A DNA stretch of 64,000 nt from Terriglobus tenax (GTDB taxonomy: Bacteria > Acidobacteriota > Terriglobia > Terriglobales > Acidobacteriaceae), in contig NZ_JAGSYA010000004.1 of NCBI RefSeq assembly GCF_025685395.1, positions 868,001 through 932,000 on the forward strand, read 5' to 3'. The stretch's first letter is position 1, and the number at the start of each line of letters is the position of its first letter. Position numbers and translations under genes: made by a program. Below the pieces are notes generated by a model. It was not told the DNA's origin. It worked only from the letters and a program-made list of their open reading frames with translations, and ran no database searches. Positions 41,888 through 50,969 of the stretch are shown one piece after another.

Positions 41888-44167
41888 CTACTTTCCAGCT
41901 GTTGACATCGAATAAGGACGCGCCGAGGCTGCACGACCGAAGTTCTTGTTGGGGGTGGTCTGCATGGTGAAGCGAAGCTCGCCGCCTGCGAGCAGTTGCT
42001 CGTGCGTGACGAAGACGCGGTCCAGCGCTTTCCCATTGAGCGCGACGTTGCCCACGTAGTCGCCGCTTCCCTGCTTCACGATGTGCAGCGTTTTGCCGTT
42101 GGGCAGGTGCAGCGTGGCGGAGTCGACAAACGGGCGGCCCAGCACATACTCATTGCTGCCCGGCGCCACCGGGTAGAAGCCAATGCCGGTGAAGAGCAGC
42201 CAGGCGGACATCTGGCCGAGATCGTCGTTGCCGACCAGACCGTCGGGCGCGGGGCGGTACTGCGAGTCGACGATCTGCTTCAAGCGCTCCTGCGTGCGCC
42301 AGGGCGCTCCGGCATACGCGTAGAGATAGGCCAGGTGGTGGCTGGGTTCGTTGCCGTGGATGTACTGGCCGATCATGCCGGCGATGTCTTCGACGTCGGC
42401 GTATTGCCTGGGATCGACCCTGGCGTCGAACATCGCGTCGAGCTTTGCGATCAGCTTGTCATCACCGCCAAGCAGGTTGATCAGGCCGGCCTCGTCCTGC
42501 GGCTGGTACCAGGAATACTGCCATGCGTTGCCCTCGGTGAAGCCGCTGCCGTTGCCGGCCTTGGCGGGATCAAAGGGCTCGCGGAAGGTTCCATCCGCCA
42601 GCTTCGGGCGGACGAAGCCGGTCTTCTGGTCGAAGACGTTGCGCCAGTAAGCGGCGCGCCTGGTGAACTCCTGCTCGATGTCTGCCTTGTGCAGGGCGTG
42701 CGCCATCTGTGCGATGGTCCAGTCATCGAAGGCGTACTCCATGGTCTCGGAGGCGGACTCGTCGTCGCGGTCGACGGGCACGTAACCACGGTCAATGTAC
42801 TCACCCACGCCCTCGTACTGGCGATAACGCGCGCTGGCCACCATGGCGTTGAGCGCGGCCTCAGCATCATAGCCGCGGATGTTCTTCAGGTAGGCGTCGG
42901 CCAGAATGGGCACGGCGTGATAGCCGATCATGCACCATGTCTCCAGCCCGGCGAACTGCCAGACGGGCAGAATGCCGAAGGGCGACTGCTGCTGTGATGC
43001 GACGAGAGAGCGCACGACGTTATTGGTGCGCGCCTCGGGCTGCAGTAGTGTCATCAGGGGCTGTTCTGCGCGGTAGGTGTCCCACAGCGAGAAGGTGGAG
43101 ACGAACTCCCAATCCTTGGCCTGGTGAACCTCTTCATCCGGGCCACGGTAGCGCCCGTCCACGTCCATGGCAGTACTCGGCGCCATTAGCGCGTGGTAGA
43201 GCGCGGTATAGAGGTTCTTCCTCATCGCATCAGTCCCGGTGAACTCAACACGGGCGAGTTCTTTCTCCCAGGCTGCGCGGGCCTGTGCGCGGACACGGTC
43301 GAAGTCGAAGTCTTTTGCCTCGGCGTTCAGGTTGGCGATGGCGCCCTCTTCACTGACGGTGGAAAGGGCAACCTCGACCACCAGCGGTTTTGCAAGCTGG
43401 CCGAAGTCAAAGGCGGCGGTGATGCCACGGCCTTCCTTGAATGGAACGTCGGTGGAGTCGCGGCGCACTCCGCTGAAGCCGTTGTAGGGCTGGTCGACCG
43501 GTTCCACATTGCGAAAGAAGTGGCCGGTGAGGGGCTGCGAGAAGCGGATGGCGAAGTAGAGCTGGCGCGCCGGTGCCCAGCCACGGGTCTCCCGCATGCC
43601 GGTAAGGGTGCCGTCCGGACGCAGCCGGATGCGGGACCACATGACCTTGCCGGGATAGTTGTAGATGGACGAGCGCAGGTCCAGCACCAGGTGTGCGGGC
43701 TTGCCCTGCGGGAAGCTGTAGCGGTGGACGCCAACACGAGTGGTAGCGGTGAGCTCGGCCTTCACCTGCGGCCCGTCCAGCAGGACGGTGTAGTAGCCGG
43801 GCTCGGCGTGCTCGGTTTCATGGCGGAAAGCGGAGCGGTATTGCTCCGGCTCCAGCTTTACCTCGCCAGATTCGGGCGTAAGCAGCAGGTCGCCGAGGTC
43901 GGAGTGGCCTGCGCCGGAGAAGTGGGTGTGCGAGAAGCCGAGGATGGAGGTGTCCTCGTAGCGGTAGCCGGCGGCCCACTTGTAGCTCTGCTTGAAGGGC
44001 TTGATCTCGGTGTCGGGGCTGAGCTGCACCATACCGAAGGGAACGACGGCTCCGGGAAAGGTATGGCCGTCCGGGCCGGTGCCGATCATGGGATCGACGG
44101 ATTTGTAGGCAGCAGACTGGGCGAGAGCGGCGGAACTCAGCACAAGGACAGCGAGGAGCGACTTCAT
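41888..44167 (-). CDS. GH92 alpha-mannosidase
   Basis: 759 residues with a signal peptide (LLAVLVLSSAALAQ). Family 92 blocks are DPMIGTGPDGHTFPGAVVPFGMVQLSPDT, GFSHTHFSGAGHSDLGD, STFSLWDTYRAEQPL, NGSGFTEGNAWQYSW and YVLGRPF. GH92 enzymes are calcium-dependent inverting exo-alpha-mannosidases acting on N-glycans or yeast mannan. The start at 44167 begins the signal peptide; the longer frame is rejected. Together with GH125 at 55801 and Pgi, it indicates use of mannan- or glycan-derived sugars. Confidence 0.93.
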   Translation of the reverse strand: MKSLLAVLVLSSAALAQSAAYKSVDPMIGTGPDGHTFPGAVVPFGMVQLSPDTEIKPFKQSYKWAAGYRYEDTSILGFSHTHFSGAGHSDLGDLLLTPESGEVKLEPEQYRSAFRHETEHAEPGYYTVLLDGPQVKAELTATTRVGVHRYSFPQGKPAHLVLDLRSSIYNYPGKVMWSRIRLRPDGTLTGMRETRGWAPARQLYFAIRFSQPLTGHFFRNVEPVDQPYNGFSGVRRDSTDVPFKEGRGITAAFDFGQLAKPLVVEVALSTVSEEGAIANLNAEAKDFDFDRVRAQARAAWEKELARVEFTGTDAMRKNLYTALYHALMAPSTAMDVDGRYRGPDEEVHQAKDWEFVSTFSLWDTYRAEQPLMTLLQPEARTNNVVRSLVASQQQSPFGILPVWQFAGLETWCMIGYHAVPILADAYLKNIRGYDAEAALNAMVASARYRQYEGVGEYIDRGYVPVDRDDESASETMEYAFDDWTIAQMAHALHKADIEQEFTRRAAYWRNVFDQKTGFVRPKLADGTFREPFDPAKAGNGSGFTEGNAWQYSWYQPQDEAGLINLLGGDDKLIAKLDAMFDARVDPRQYADVEDIAGMIGQYIHGNEPSHHLAYLYAYAGAPWRTQERLKQIVDSQYRPAPDGLVGNDDLGQMSAWLLFTGIGFYPVAPGSNEYVLGRPFVDSATLHLPNGKTLHIVKQGSGDYVGNVALNGKALDRVFVTHEQLLAGGELRFTMQTTPNKNFGRAASARPYSMSTAGK

Positions 44168-44324
44168 GGGGTCAATGCTATCGCGTTGAGGGGATCGCGC
44201 TGACCGAACCCACCCGGGTTGGGGAAATGCAAGCGATGGTGCCACAACCCCACCCTTCGCCGGCGGCGAAGAATAGGGGCAACGGAACGGGGCAGCCCGG
44301 TCCGCGATAAACTGGAAGGCGACT

Positions 44325-45707
44325 ATGTTTGAGAACCTTCAGGAAAAACTGCAGCGCGCGTTTAAGAACCTCCGCGGTCAAGGGACCGTCAGCGAGGAAA
44401 ACATTACCGAAGCGCTGCGCGAGATCCGCCTTGCCCTGCTTGAGTCCGACGTCAACCTGAACGTGACCAAGGACCTGATGGAGCACATCCGCGAGAAGGC
44501 GGTGGGCCAGCAGGTAGCGACGGCCCTGTCGCCGACCGAGCAGGTGATCAAGATCATCCATGGCGAGCTGGTGGAGCTGCTGGGCCGCGACACCGCCCGC
44601 TTCAAGTTCGCCTCGCAGCCGCCGACGGTCATCCTGATGGCCGGTCTGCAGGGTTCCGGTAAGACAACTACGGCGGGAAAGCTGGCGCAGTGGCTGAAGA
44701 AGGGCGGACATCGCCCGATGCTGGTCTCGGTCGACGTCTACCGTCCGGCTGCGCGTGAGCAGCTGGCCGTGGTGGCCAAGACGATTGGCACGCAGCTGTA
44801 CACCGGCAATGTGGGCGCGGATGAGGCGGGTACGCCGCTGGTGCTGCGCCTGGCCAAGGAAGCCAAGCGCGATGCGGCCAACTTCGGCTGCGACATCCTG
44901 CTGGTGGATACCGCCGGACGCCTGGGCATTGACGAAGAGCTGATGTCCGAAATGAGCGAGCTGAAGAAGCTCCTGAACCCGTCCGAGATCCTGTTTGTGG
45001 CCGACGCCATGACCGGACAGGACGCGGTGAACTCAGCCAAGGCCTTCCATGACCGGCTGGGAATTACAGGCGTCGTCCTCACCAAGATGGACGGCGATGC
45101 CCGCGGTGGCGCGGCACTGTCGATCCGCCAGGTGACGGGTGCTCCGGTCAAGTTCCTGGGTACGGGCGAGAAGCCGGATGCCTTTGAGCCGTTCCACCCG
45201 GACCGTATCGTCAGCCGCATTATGGGCATGGGCGATATCGCCACCCTTCTGGAACGCGCCGAGGAGAAGCTGGATCGCGGCAAGGCCGAGGCCTTTGCCA
45301 AGAAGGCTTTGACGGGCGACGGGTTCTCGCTGGAAGACTTCCGCGACCAGTTGCGGCAGATCAAGAAGCTGGGCTCGATGCAGTCGATTCTGAAGATGCT
45401 GCCGTCGGTGGGACCGTTCCAGGGCCTGCAGCAGGCAGCCGGGAATATCGACGAGAGCCAGTTCAGCCGCGTGGAGGCGATCATCAACTCCATGACCGCC
45501 CGCGAACGCGTGAACCACGAGATTATCTCCGGCAGCCGCCGCAAGCGCATTGCGGCCGGTTCCGGAACGAGCGTGCAGGAGGTGAACAACCTGCTGCGCC
45601 AGTACGCCCAGATGCGGAAGATGTTCAAAGGCATGGGATCGGGTGGCGGCAAGATGCAGCGCCGCCTGATGAGCCAGATGGGCAATATGGGGCGGTTCGG
45701 ACGGTAG
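44325..45707 (+). CDS. ffh: Signal recognition particle protein Ffh
   Basis: 460 residues. N domain (residues 1-100), G domain with P-loop GLQGSGKTTT at 107-116, DVYRPAAREQL, DTAGRLGIDEELM, TKMDGDARGG and GTGEKPDAFEPFHPDRI, then a Met-rich M domain from about residue 330 (KKLGSMQSILKMLPSVGPFQ) with the RNA-binding SGSRRKRIAAGSGTSVQEVN motif. It binds signal sequences and 4.5S RNA and delivers ribosomes to FtsY. The C-terminus is very Met/Gly-rich. No 4.5S RNA gene was recognised in the window. Confidence 0.96.
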   Translation: MFENLQEKLQRAFKNLRGQGTVSEENITEALREIRLALLESDVNLNVTKDLMEHIREKAVGQQVATALSPTEQVIKIIHGELVELLGRDTARFKFASQPPTVILMAGLQGSGKTTTAGKLAQWLKKGGHRPMLVSVDVYRPAAREQLAVVAKTIGTQLYTGNVGADEAGTPLVLRLAKEAKRDAANFGCDILLVDTAGRLGIDEELMSEMSELKKLLNPSEILFVADAMTGQDAVNSAKAFHDRLGITGVVLTKMDGDARGGAALSIRQVTGAPVKFLGTGEKPDAFEPFHPDRIVSRIMGMGDIATLLERAEEKLDRGKAEAFAKKALTGDGFSLEDFRDQLRQIKKLGSMQSILKMLPSVGPFQGLQQAAGNIDESQFSRVEAIINSMTARERVNHEIISGSRRKRIAAGSGTSVQEVNNLLRQYAQMRKMFKGMGSGGGKMQRRLMSQMGNMGRFGR

Positions 45708-45723
45708 TCGTTGAAAATGCAGG

Positions 45724-45753
45724 TCCCTCCACTCCGCTTCGGTCGGGATGACA
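45724..45753 (+). repeat. Dispersed repeat family 2, copy H
   Basis: TCCCTCCACTCCGCTTCGGT then CGGGATGACA; the ends can pair. It falls between ffh and the acetyltransferase and is read through by the false upstream extension of the latter. Confidence 0.5.
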
Positions 45754-45770
45754 GGGTAAGGGATAGGAAG

Positions 45771-46337
45771 ATGGCGGCTTACGCCGGAAACAATCTGCAA
45801 TACCTGGAAGCCGGCGATGACGCCGGCTTTTCCGCGCTTATGGCCGTTTACGAAGCGTCTTTCCCGACGGAAGAACGCAAGAGTGCAGCATGGCTGCGGG
45901 AGATGCTGGCTGGGCTCTCGTACCGCTTTCTTACGCTTGGCAGCGGGGCGGATCTGGCCGGGTTCGCCGTCATAATGCGGTCGACTGCGCAACCCATCAC
46001 GCTGCTGGAGTATATGGCTGTCGCTCCACTGCATCGCGGCAAGGGTGTTGGCCGCAGGCTGTTTCAGCAGGTGGCGGCTCTTACCGCAAATGAAAATCGC
46101 GTTCTTGTGATCGAAATCGAGTCCGGAGAATCGGAGGACCAGGTCCGGCGGCGACGGTTTTATGCCTCCCTTGGCGCGGAGCCGCTGGCAGTTCCGTACA
46201 CCATGCCGCGGGTTGCGGCAGCTCCGCCACCGCCGATGGAGTTGTTATGGCTTTCCTACGGCCGGCCACACCCTTCTGAAGAGACCGGGAAGCGCTGGGT
46301 CACGGCGATTCACCGCGAGGTCTACCGGCAGGCGTGA
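45771..46337 (+). CDS. GNAT family N-acetyltransferase
   Basis: 188 residues. The GNAT fold is shown by YEASFPTEERKS, VIMRSTAQPITLLEYMAVAPLHRGKGVGRRLFQQ (acetyl-CoA pyrophosphate loop R-G-K-G-V-G) and RRRFYASLGAEPL. Acceptor unknown. The ATG at 45771 is preferred because GATAGGAAG precedes it and the longer frame merely translates the dispersed repeat. It ends 100 bases before a tandem UspA gene with a CRP/FNR-like palindrome between. Confidence 0.88.
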   Translation: MAAYAGNNLQYLEAGDDAGFSALMAVYEASFPTEERKSAAWLREMLAGLSYRFLTLGSGADLAGFAVIMRSTAQPITLLEYMAVAPLHRGKGVGRRLFQQVAALTANENRVLVIEIESGESEDQVRRRRFYASLGAEPLAVPYTMPRVAAAPPPPMELLWLSYGRPHPSEETGKRWVTAIHREVYRQA

Positions 46338-46352
46338 AAATCCGCACGTCCG

Positions 46353-46368
46353 TGTGACGGCCGTCACC
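46353..46368. promoter_or_regulatory. CRP/FNR-type palindrome before the uspA gene
   Basis: TGTGACGGCCGTCACC contains the perfect 14-base palindrome GTGACGGCCGTCAC, matching the TGTGA-N6-TCACA CRP consensus except for the last base. It lies 71 bases before the uspA start. A related site occurs at 49180-49195. Confidence 0.55.
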
Positions 46369-46438
46369 GATTTTCTACGAAAACAGGCGCACTCTAGCCT
46401 TGCTGGATTATGATTTCCGGCCACAAGGAGAGTGCGCC

Positions 46439-47332
46439 ATGACCACAAGCCTCCATCCTGCCGAGACCTCCCTCCACCTGGAAACGACCCGTCTGAAGCT
46501 GCGCCGGATTCTGGTTGCGACCGATTTCTCATCCTTTGCCGATACCGCGCTACTGGCGGCCTGTCATCTTGCCCGGGCTTATCAGAGTGAACTGGTTCTG
46601 TTTCACAACATCACACCTCCTCCTGTCTCTCCGGATGCCACGATGAGTTCGGTTGAAGCGGCGGCTGCGGCCAGCGACCATGCCGCAAATCGCATGAAAG
46701 CGCAGATTGCGTTCCGTCCGGAACTGAAGGCAATTCCTCATCGGGCTATCGTCCGCGAGGGATATATGAATGAAGAGCTTGCCTCCGTGGCGCAGGAGGA
46801 GTCGATCGACCTGGTCGTGGTTGGCTCGCATGGCGCACGGGGCTTTGAGAAGGTTCTGCTTGGCTCGGTCGCGGAGTCGATGCTGCGCAAGTCGCGCCTT
46901 CCGGTCATGGTGGTTGGTCCGGACGCGAAGGTATCCGAGACACCACAGTCGATCCTGTTTGCCACCGACCTGCAACCGGCGGCCTTGCATGCAGCACAAT
47001 ATGCCACGTCGCTGGCTGAAGAGTTCCAGGCGAACCTGACGCTGCTGCACGTGATTCCGCAGCCCGGCTGGCCAACCCACGACGAGCGCAACGCGGTTTC
47101 CAAGGAACTGCGTCAACTGCTTCCTGGCGATATGCCGAGCGTGTGCCAAACAGCGGTTCGTGTCAGCCATGGAGAACCGGCGCGGGAGATTGTGCGGCAG
47201 GCCAACCAGAGCGAGGCCAACCTGATCGTGGTAGGACGCCATGACAAGGGGCCGCTGGCCGACCGCGCCCTGTGGACAACGCTGACACGGCTGATCCAGG
47301 ACGCACCGTGCCCGGTGCTGAGCGTCCGCTAA
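46439..47332 (+). CDS. Tandem universal stress protein (UspA) domains
   Basis: 297 residues with two Usp folds. Domain 1 (about 22-155: RRILVATDFSSFADTALLA and VVGSHGARGFEKVLLGSVAESML) has the ATP-binding G-x2-G-x9-GS motif. Domain 2 (about 160-297: QSILFATDLQPAALHAAQY and VVGRHDKGPLADRALWTTL) has lost it, so only the first probably binds nucleotide. AAGGAG lies eight bases before the ATG at 46439. First gene of a short stress cluster with an HdeD-like membrane protein and a peroxiredoxin-like protein, preceded by a CRP/FNR-like site. Confidence 0.92.
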   Translation: MTTSLHPAETSLHLETTRLKLRRILVATDFSSFADTALLAACHLARAYQSELVLFHNITPPPVSPDATMSSVEAAAAASDHAANRMKAQIAFRPELKAIPHRAIVREGYMNEELASVAQEESIDLVVVGSHGARGFEKVLLGSVAESMLRKSRLPVMVVGPDAKVSETPQSILFATDLQPAALHAAQYATSLAEEFQANLTLLHVIPQPGWPTHDERNAVSKELRQLLPGDMPSVCQTAVRVSHGEPAREIVRQANQSEANLIVVGRHDKGPLADRALWTTLTRLIQDAPCPVLSVR

Positions 47333-47355
47333 CAGGAAGCGAAGGGAGGAATACC

Positions 47356-47973
47356 GTGCATCGCTATGAGAACTACTGGATTGTGACGCTGTTTCGCGGT
47401 GTGCTGGCCACGATGTTTGGCTGCGCCATTGTGCTGATTCCGCAGATGTCCTCCTCGCTGCTGTTGCTGCCGTTCGCCACGGTACTGTCCATCCTGTTTC
47501 TGGCGGTGTATGGCGCGGCTGACAGTGCCCTGGTCTTTGTAGGGAGCTTTGCTCTTCCGGAGCGGCCAGGGCAGATTGCAAGCCGCCTGCAGGGAGTGCT
47601 TGGGGTGGTGATTGCTCTTCTGCTGGCAACGATTGCCTTTGAGCAGACGCGCGTGCATTGGTTTTTCTACCTGGTGGCGGCCCAGGCGGGCGCAGCGGCG
47701 GTGTCCGATATGGTCACGGCACGACATGTCTGGCGGCACCACCGCACGATGCTGGTCTATGCCTCGGCGCTGGTTGCCGGCACCGCGGCTGTGTACTTCC
47801 TGATGAGCGCGATCCTGGTGGCGCCTACCATGCCCGCGGAAATTTCGGCACGTGTTCTCTACGGCTATCTGCTGGGCTTCGGCGTGGTGAACTGCGGTCT
47901 GGCCTGCCTGATGCTGCAGGACAAATCGCACCACCACGGTGTGGGTGGGGCGGTGCTGCCACATGCCCGCTGA
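47356..47973 (+). CDS. HdeD-like multi-pass membrane protein
   Basis: 205 residues with six likely membrane helices (for example GVLATMFGCAIVLIPQMSSSLLLLPFA, GVLGVVIALLLATIAFE, VLYGYLLGFGVVNCGLACLML), like HdeD/DUF308 acid-resistance membrane proteins but not closely. The start is a GTG at 47356 with GGGAGGA five bases upstream; the longer frame overlaps uspA. The C-terminus is His-rich (KSHHHG). Co-transcribed with uspA (23-base gap). Function beyond membrane stress is unknown. Confidence 0.78.
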   Translation: MHRYENYWIVTLFRGVLATMFGCAIVLIPQMSSSLLLLPFATVLSILFLAVYGAADSALVFVGSFALPERPGQIASRLQGVLGVVIALLLATIAFEQTRVHWFFYLVAAQAGAAAVSDMVTARHVWRHHRTMLVYASALVAGTAAVYFLMSAILVAPTMPAEISARVLYGYLLGFGVVNCGLACLMLQDKSHHHGVGGAVLPHAR

Positions 47974-48013
47974 TCCCCGTTTCTCACAGGAAAACCGGAG
48001 TCTGTGCCCGGCG

Positions 48014-48724
48014 ATGCTGGAACATCGCTACCATGGAGAGGTGGACGACAGAACCATTCCCTCCCTCCAGCCCCAACTGGACGAAATCACCGCGAACACT
48101 CGGCGGCTGGTGCAGGCTGAGCGCCTGGCCATTAATGAAAACGCCGTAGCCGAGCTGTTTGGCACCGGCATTGAAGACCGCATTCTGCCGGTAGGCTCGA
48201 AGGCCCCGGAGTTTTCGCTGCCCGATGCCATCAGCGGCAAGCCGATCCAGTCGGCTGACCTGCTGGCACTGGGACCGCTGGTCATCAACTTCTTCCGCGG
48301 ACGCTGGTGCCCGTACTGCGTTACGGAACTGGAGACATGGCGCGAGCTGTATCCCACGTTGCGCGAACGCGGCGCCCTGCTGGTAGCGATTTCACCGCAG
48401 ACCGTGCGGCAGTCAGACTTCACCGTGCAGCAGCACGCACTGCGCTTTCCCTTGCTGTGGGACCAGGGCGCCGCACTGGCGGACAAGTTTGGTGTGGGCT
48501 ACACGCCGTCAACCAATATGCAGCAGTACTACCGGTCAATCCTGGTGAACATTCCCTTCATCAACACAGGGCAGAACGCTCTGAAACCGGCGACGGATGC
48601 CGCGTGGCGCCTGCCGCTGCCGGCGACGTTTGTCGTGGGTCAGGATGGGATCATCCGCTTTGCGGAGGCGCATGCGGACTTCCGTGTGCGACCGGAGCCG
48701 GCCGATGTGCTGGCGGCGTTGTAA
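48014..48724 (+). CDS. Peroxiredoxin-like (AhpC/TSA) protein
   Basis: About 236 residues. The conserved start PQLDEITANTRRLVQ is followed by a thioredoxin-fold peroxiredoxin domain: VGSKAPEFSLPDA, INFFRGRWCPYCVTELETWRELY with CxxC at the peroxidatic position, and PATFVVGQDGIIRFAEAHADFRVRPEP. The CPYC pair suggests thiol-disulfide exchange as in the AhpC/TSA-like group. The ATG at 48014 is chosen; an ATG at 47963 overlapping the upstream gene and a GTG at 48041 are alternatives. Third gene of the stress cluster. Confidence 0.85.
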   Translation: MLEHRYHGEVDDRTIPSLQPQLDEITANTRRLVQAERLAINENAVAELFGTGIEDRILPVGSKAPEFSLPDAISGKPIQSADLLALGPLVINFFRGRWCPYCVTELETWRELYPTLRERGALLVAISPQTVRQSDFTVQQHALRFPLLWDQGAALADKFGVGYTPSTNMQQYYRSILVNIPFINTGQNALKPATDAAWRLPLPATFVVGQDGIIRFAEAHADFRVRPEPADVLAAL

Positions 48725-48735
48725 GGGCGGCTCTT

Positions 48736-48925
48736 AACCCACCCCAGCGTTCCACCCCAGCGACAAAGTCGCCGGGACCCCGGTTTGCGAGGGCGGCCAC
48801 CCGGTGGAGGAAAACTCCACAAAAGCAGATTTCTCCGCTGCGCTGCGAAATGACAAACAAGAAAGGCAAAGGCGGTCGCGCGATGCGCGATCTCCCACCC
48901 ATGCTTCGCATGGATGGGGCACCCG
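48736..48925 (+). repeat. Composite of dispersed repeats (families 1 and 2)
   Basis: The 211-base gap contains AACCCACCCCAGCGT (48736-48750, family 1 like), a family 2 copy at 48829-48870 ending ACAAACAAGAAA, and a hairpin CCATGC-TTC-GCATGG (48899-48913) leading into GATGGGGCACCC. No gene is seen in the gap. Confidence 0.5.
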
Positions 48926-48935
48926 ATACGGTGGC

Positions 48936-49124
48936 TTACAAGCGGCGGGTACGGATGCCGAAGATGCTGTAGAGCGGGCAATAGTTCACCAGTCCGGTCA
49001 GCAGAGGAACCAGTCCGATGAGGCCGATCCAGCGAAGCGGCCCCTGCACCAGGACAATCGCGCCCAGCAAAACAAGGCCCAGGACGATGCGGATGATTTG
49101 ATCGATCGTGCCAACGTTCTTCAT
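48936..49124 (-). CDS. DUF2892 small membrane protein
   Basis: 62 residues with two membrane helices (IIRIVLGLVLLGAIVLVQGPL and WIGLIGLVPLLTGLVNYCPLYSIFG). The NYCPLY motif is the hallmark of the DUF2892 family, also found fused to rhodanese in YgaP. Its promoter lies beside a CRP/FNR-like palindrome at 49180-49195, so it may be part of the same response as the uspA cluster. Confidence 0.9.
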   Translation of the reverse strand: MKNVGTIDQIIRIVLGLVLLGAIVLVQGPLRWIGLIGLVPLLTGLVNYCPLYSIFGIRTRRL

Positions 49125-49179
49125 ACCCTGACTCCCTTTCGACTGCGGAGCCAGCCTAGTCCTGTGCGCCCGCGAGCGC

Positions 49180-49195
49180 AGTGATTCGCGTCACG
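49180..49195. promoter_or_regulatory. CRP/FNR-type palindrome before the DUF2892 gene
   Basis: AGTGATTCGCGTCACG matches GTGA-N6-TCAC as at 46353-46368. It is centred about 63 bases before the DUF2892 start codon on the minus strand. Confidence 0.5.
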
Positions 49196-49298
49196 CAGGC
49201 CAGACCGGCGATAATGGAGATGACGGGCCGCGAAGCGCACGTTTGGCGCGGCCGAACCATGAACTGCTACAAGAAACAGAACGGAGCAGAGATTCGTT

Positions 49299-50909
49299 AT
49301 GAGCACTTCGACCGCATGGAGCGCACTGGCGCAGCATTACACCGCAATTGAGAAGATCCACCTGCGTGAGCTGTTTGCCTCCGACCCCGCCCGCGCCGAG
49401 CGTTACGCCCTGGAAGCCGCAGGCATCTTTGTTGATTTCTCAAAGAACCGCATCACCGACGAGACGCTGAAGCTGTTGCTGGCGCTGGCCGAGGAATCCG
49501 GCCTGAAGGCGAAGATCGAGGCGATGTTCACCGGCGAGAAGATCAACATCACCGAGAACCGCTCCGTGCTGCACATCGCCCTGCGCGCGCCAAAGGGGAC
49601 GCAGATCTTCTCCGATGGCAAGGATGTTGTGCCCGAGGTGCATGAGGTTCTGGACAAGATGGCCGGTTTTGCCGACCGTGTCCGTTCGGGCGCATGGAAG
49701 GGTTTTACCGGCAAGGCGATCAAGACCGTGGTCAACGTTGGCATCGGCGGATCGGACCTGGGCCCGGTGATGGCCTATGAGGCTCTCCGCCACTACTCGC
49801 AGCGCGACCTGAGCTTCCGCTTTGTGTCGAACGTGGACGGCACCGACATTGCCGAAGCGACGCATGATCTTGATCCTGAAACGACGTTGTTCCTGATCGC
49901 GTCGAAGACCTTCACCACGCTGGAGACGATGACCAATGCGCACTCCGCGCGCGAGTGGCTGCTGAAGAGCCTGAAGGACGAGAAGGCCGTGGCGAACCAC
50001 TTTGTGGCCATCTCCACCAATGCGAAGGAAGTGGCGAAGTTCGGCATCGACACGGCGAACATGTTCGGCTTCTGGGACTGGGTCGGCGGACGCTACTCGA
50101 TGGACTCGGCCATTGGCCTGTCGACCATGATCGCCATTGGACCGGATAATTTCCGCGAGATGCTGGCCGGTTTCCACGCGATGGACGAGCATTTCCGCTC
50201 GACTCCGTTTGAGAAGAACCTGCCGGTGATCCTCGGCCTGCTGAGCGTCTGGTACACGGACTTCTTCAATGCGCAGACCTATGCCGTGCTGCCGTATGAC
50301 CAGTACCTGAAGCGCTTCCCTGCCTACCTGCAGCAGCTCACCATGGAGTCGAACGGTAAGCATGTGACCCTGCAGGGTGAGCATGTTTCGCACGATACCG
50401 GCGCCATCTACTGGGGCGAGCCGGGCACCAATGGACAGCACAGCTTCTACCAGTTGATCCACCAGGGCACGCGCCTGATCCCCGCCGACTTCATCGGCTT
50501 TATGCGTTCGCTGAACCAGGTGAGCAACCACCACGATCTGCTGATGGCCAACGTCTTTGCGCAGACCGAGGCGCTGGCCTTTGGCAAGACCGCGGAGCAG
50601 GTAAAGGCCGAGGGCACGGCAGACTGGCTGGTGCCGCACCGCGTGTTTGAGGGCAACCGCCCATCGAACACCATCCTTGCCGAGGAGCTGACGCCGAAGG
50701 TTCTGGGAACGCTGGTGGCTCTCTATGAGCACATCGTCTTCACGCAGGGCGTGATCTGGAACATCGACTCGTTCGACCAGTGGGGCGTGGAGCTGGGCAA
50801 GGTGCTGGCCATGCGCATCGTTCCCGAGCTGGAAGGCGCGGGCGAGCTGAAGCATGACTCGTCCACCAACGCGCTGATCGAGAAGTACCGTAAGGCGCGC
50901 AGGAAGTAA
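49299..50909 (+). CDS. pgi: Glucose-6-phosphate isomerase
   Basis: 536 residues, standard length. Motifs [53 protein letters not shown] with the Glu and His at the active site, and [10 protein letters not shown] (second Pgi signature). It interconverts glucose 6-phosphate and fructose 6-phosphate in the cytoplasm. Monocistronic, closed by a terminator. Confidence 0.97.
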   Translation: MSTSTAWSALAQHYTAIEKIHLRELFASDPARAERYALEAAGIFVDFSKNRITDETLKLLLALAEESGLKAKIEAMFTGEKINITENRSVLHIALRAPKGTQIFSDGKDVVPEVHEVLDKMAGFADRVRSGAWKGFTGKAIKTVVNVGIGGSDLGPVMAYEALRHYSQRDLSFRFVSNVDGTDIAEATHDLDPETTLFLIASKTFTTLETMTNAHSAREWLLKSLKDEKAVANHFVAISTNAKEVAKFGIDTANMFGFWDWVGGRYSMDSAIGLSTMIAIGPDNFREMLAGFHAMDEHFRSTPFEKNLPVILGLLSVWYTDFFNAQTYAVLPYDQYLKRFPAYLQQLTMESNGKHVTLQGEHVSHDTGAIYWGEPGTNGQHSFYQLIHQGTRLIPADFIGFMRSLNQVSNHHDLLMANVFAQTEALAFGKTAEQVKAEGTADWLVPHRVFEGNRPSNTILAEELTPKVLGTLVALYEHIVFTQGVIWNIDSFDQWGVELGKVLAMRIVPELEGAGELKHDSSTNALIEKYRKARRK

Positions 50910-50921
50910 GCGCGGAAGCTG

Positions 50922-50953
50922 AAAAAGGCCGGAGCTCAGGCTCCGGCCTTTTT
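50922..50953. terminator. Terminator of pgi
   Basis: A 14-base-pair stem (50922-50935 with 50940-50953), loop TCAG, T-run at the 3' end; also usable by the convergent permease gene. Confidence 0.88.
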
Positions 50954-50969
50954 GCGTCTACTGGCAGGC

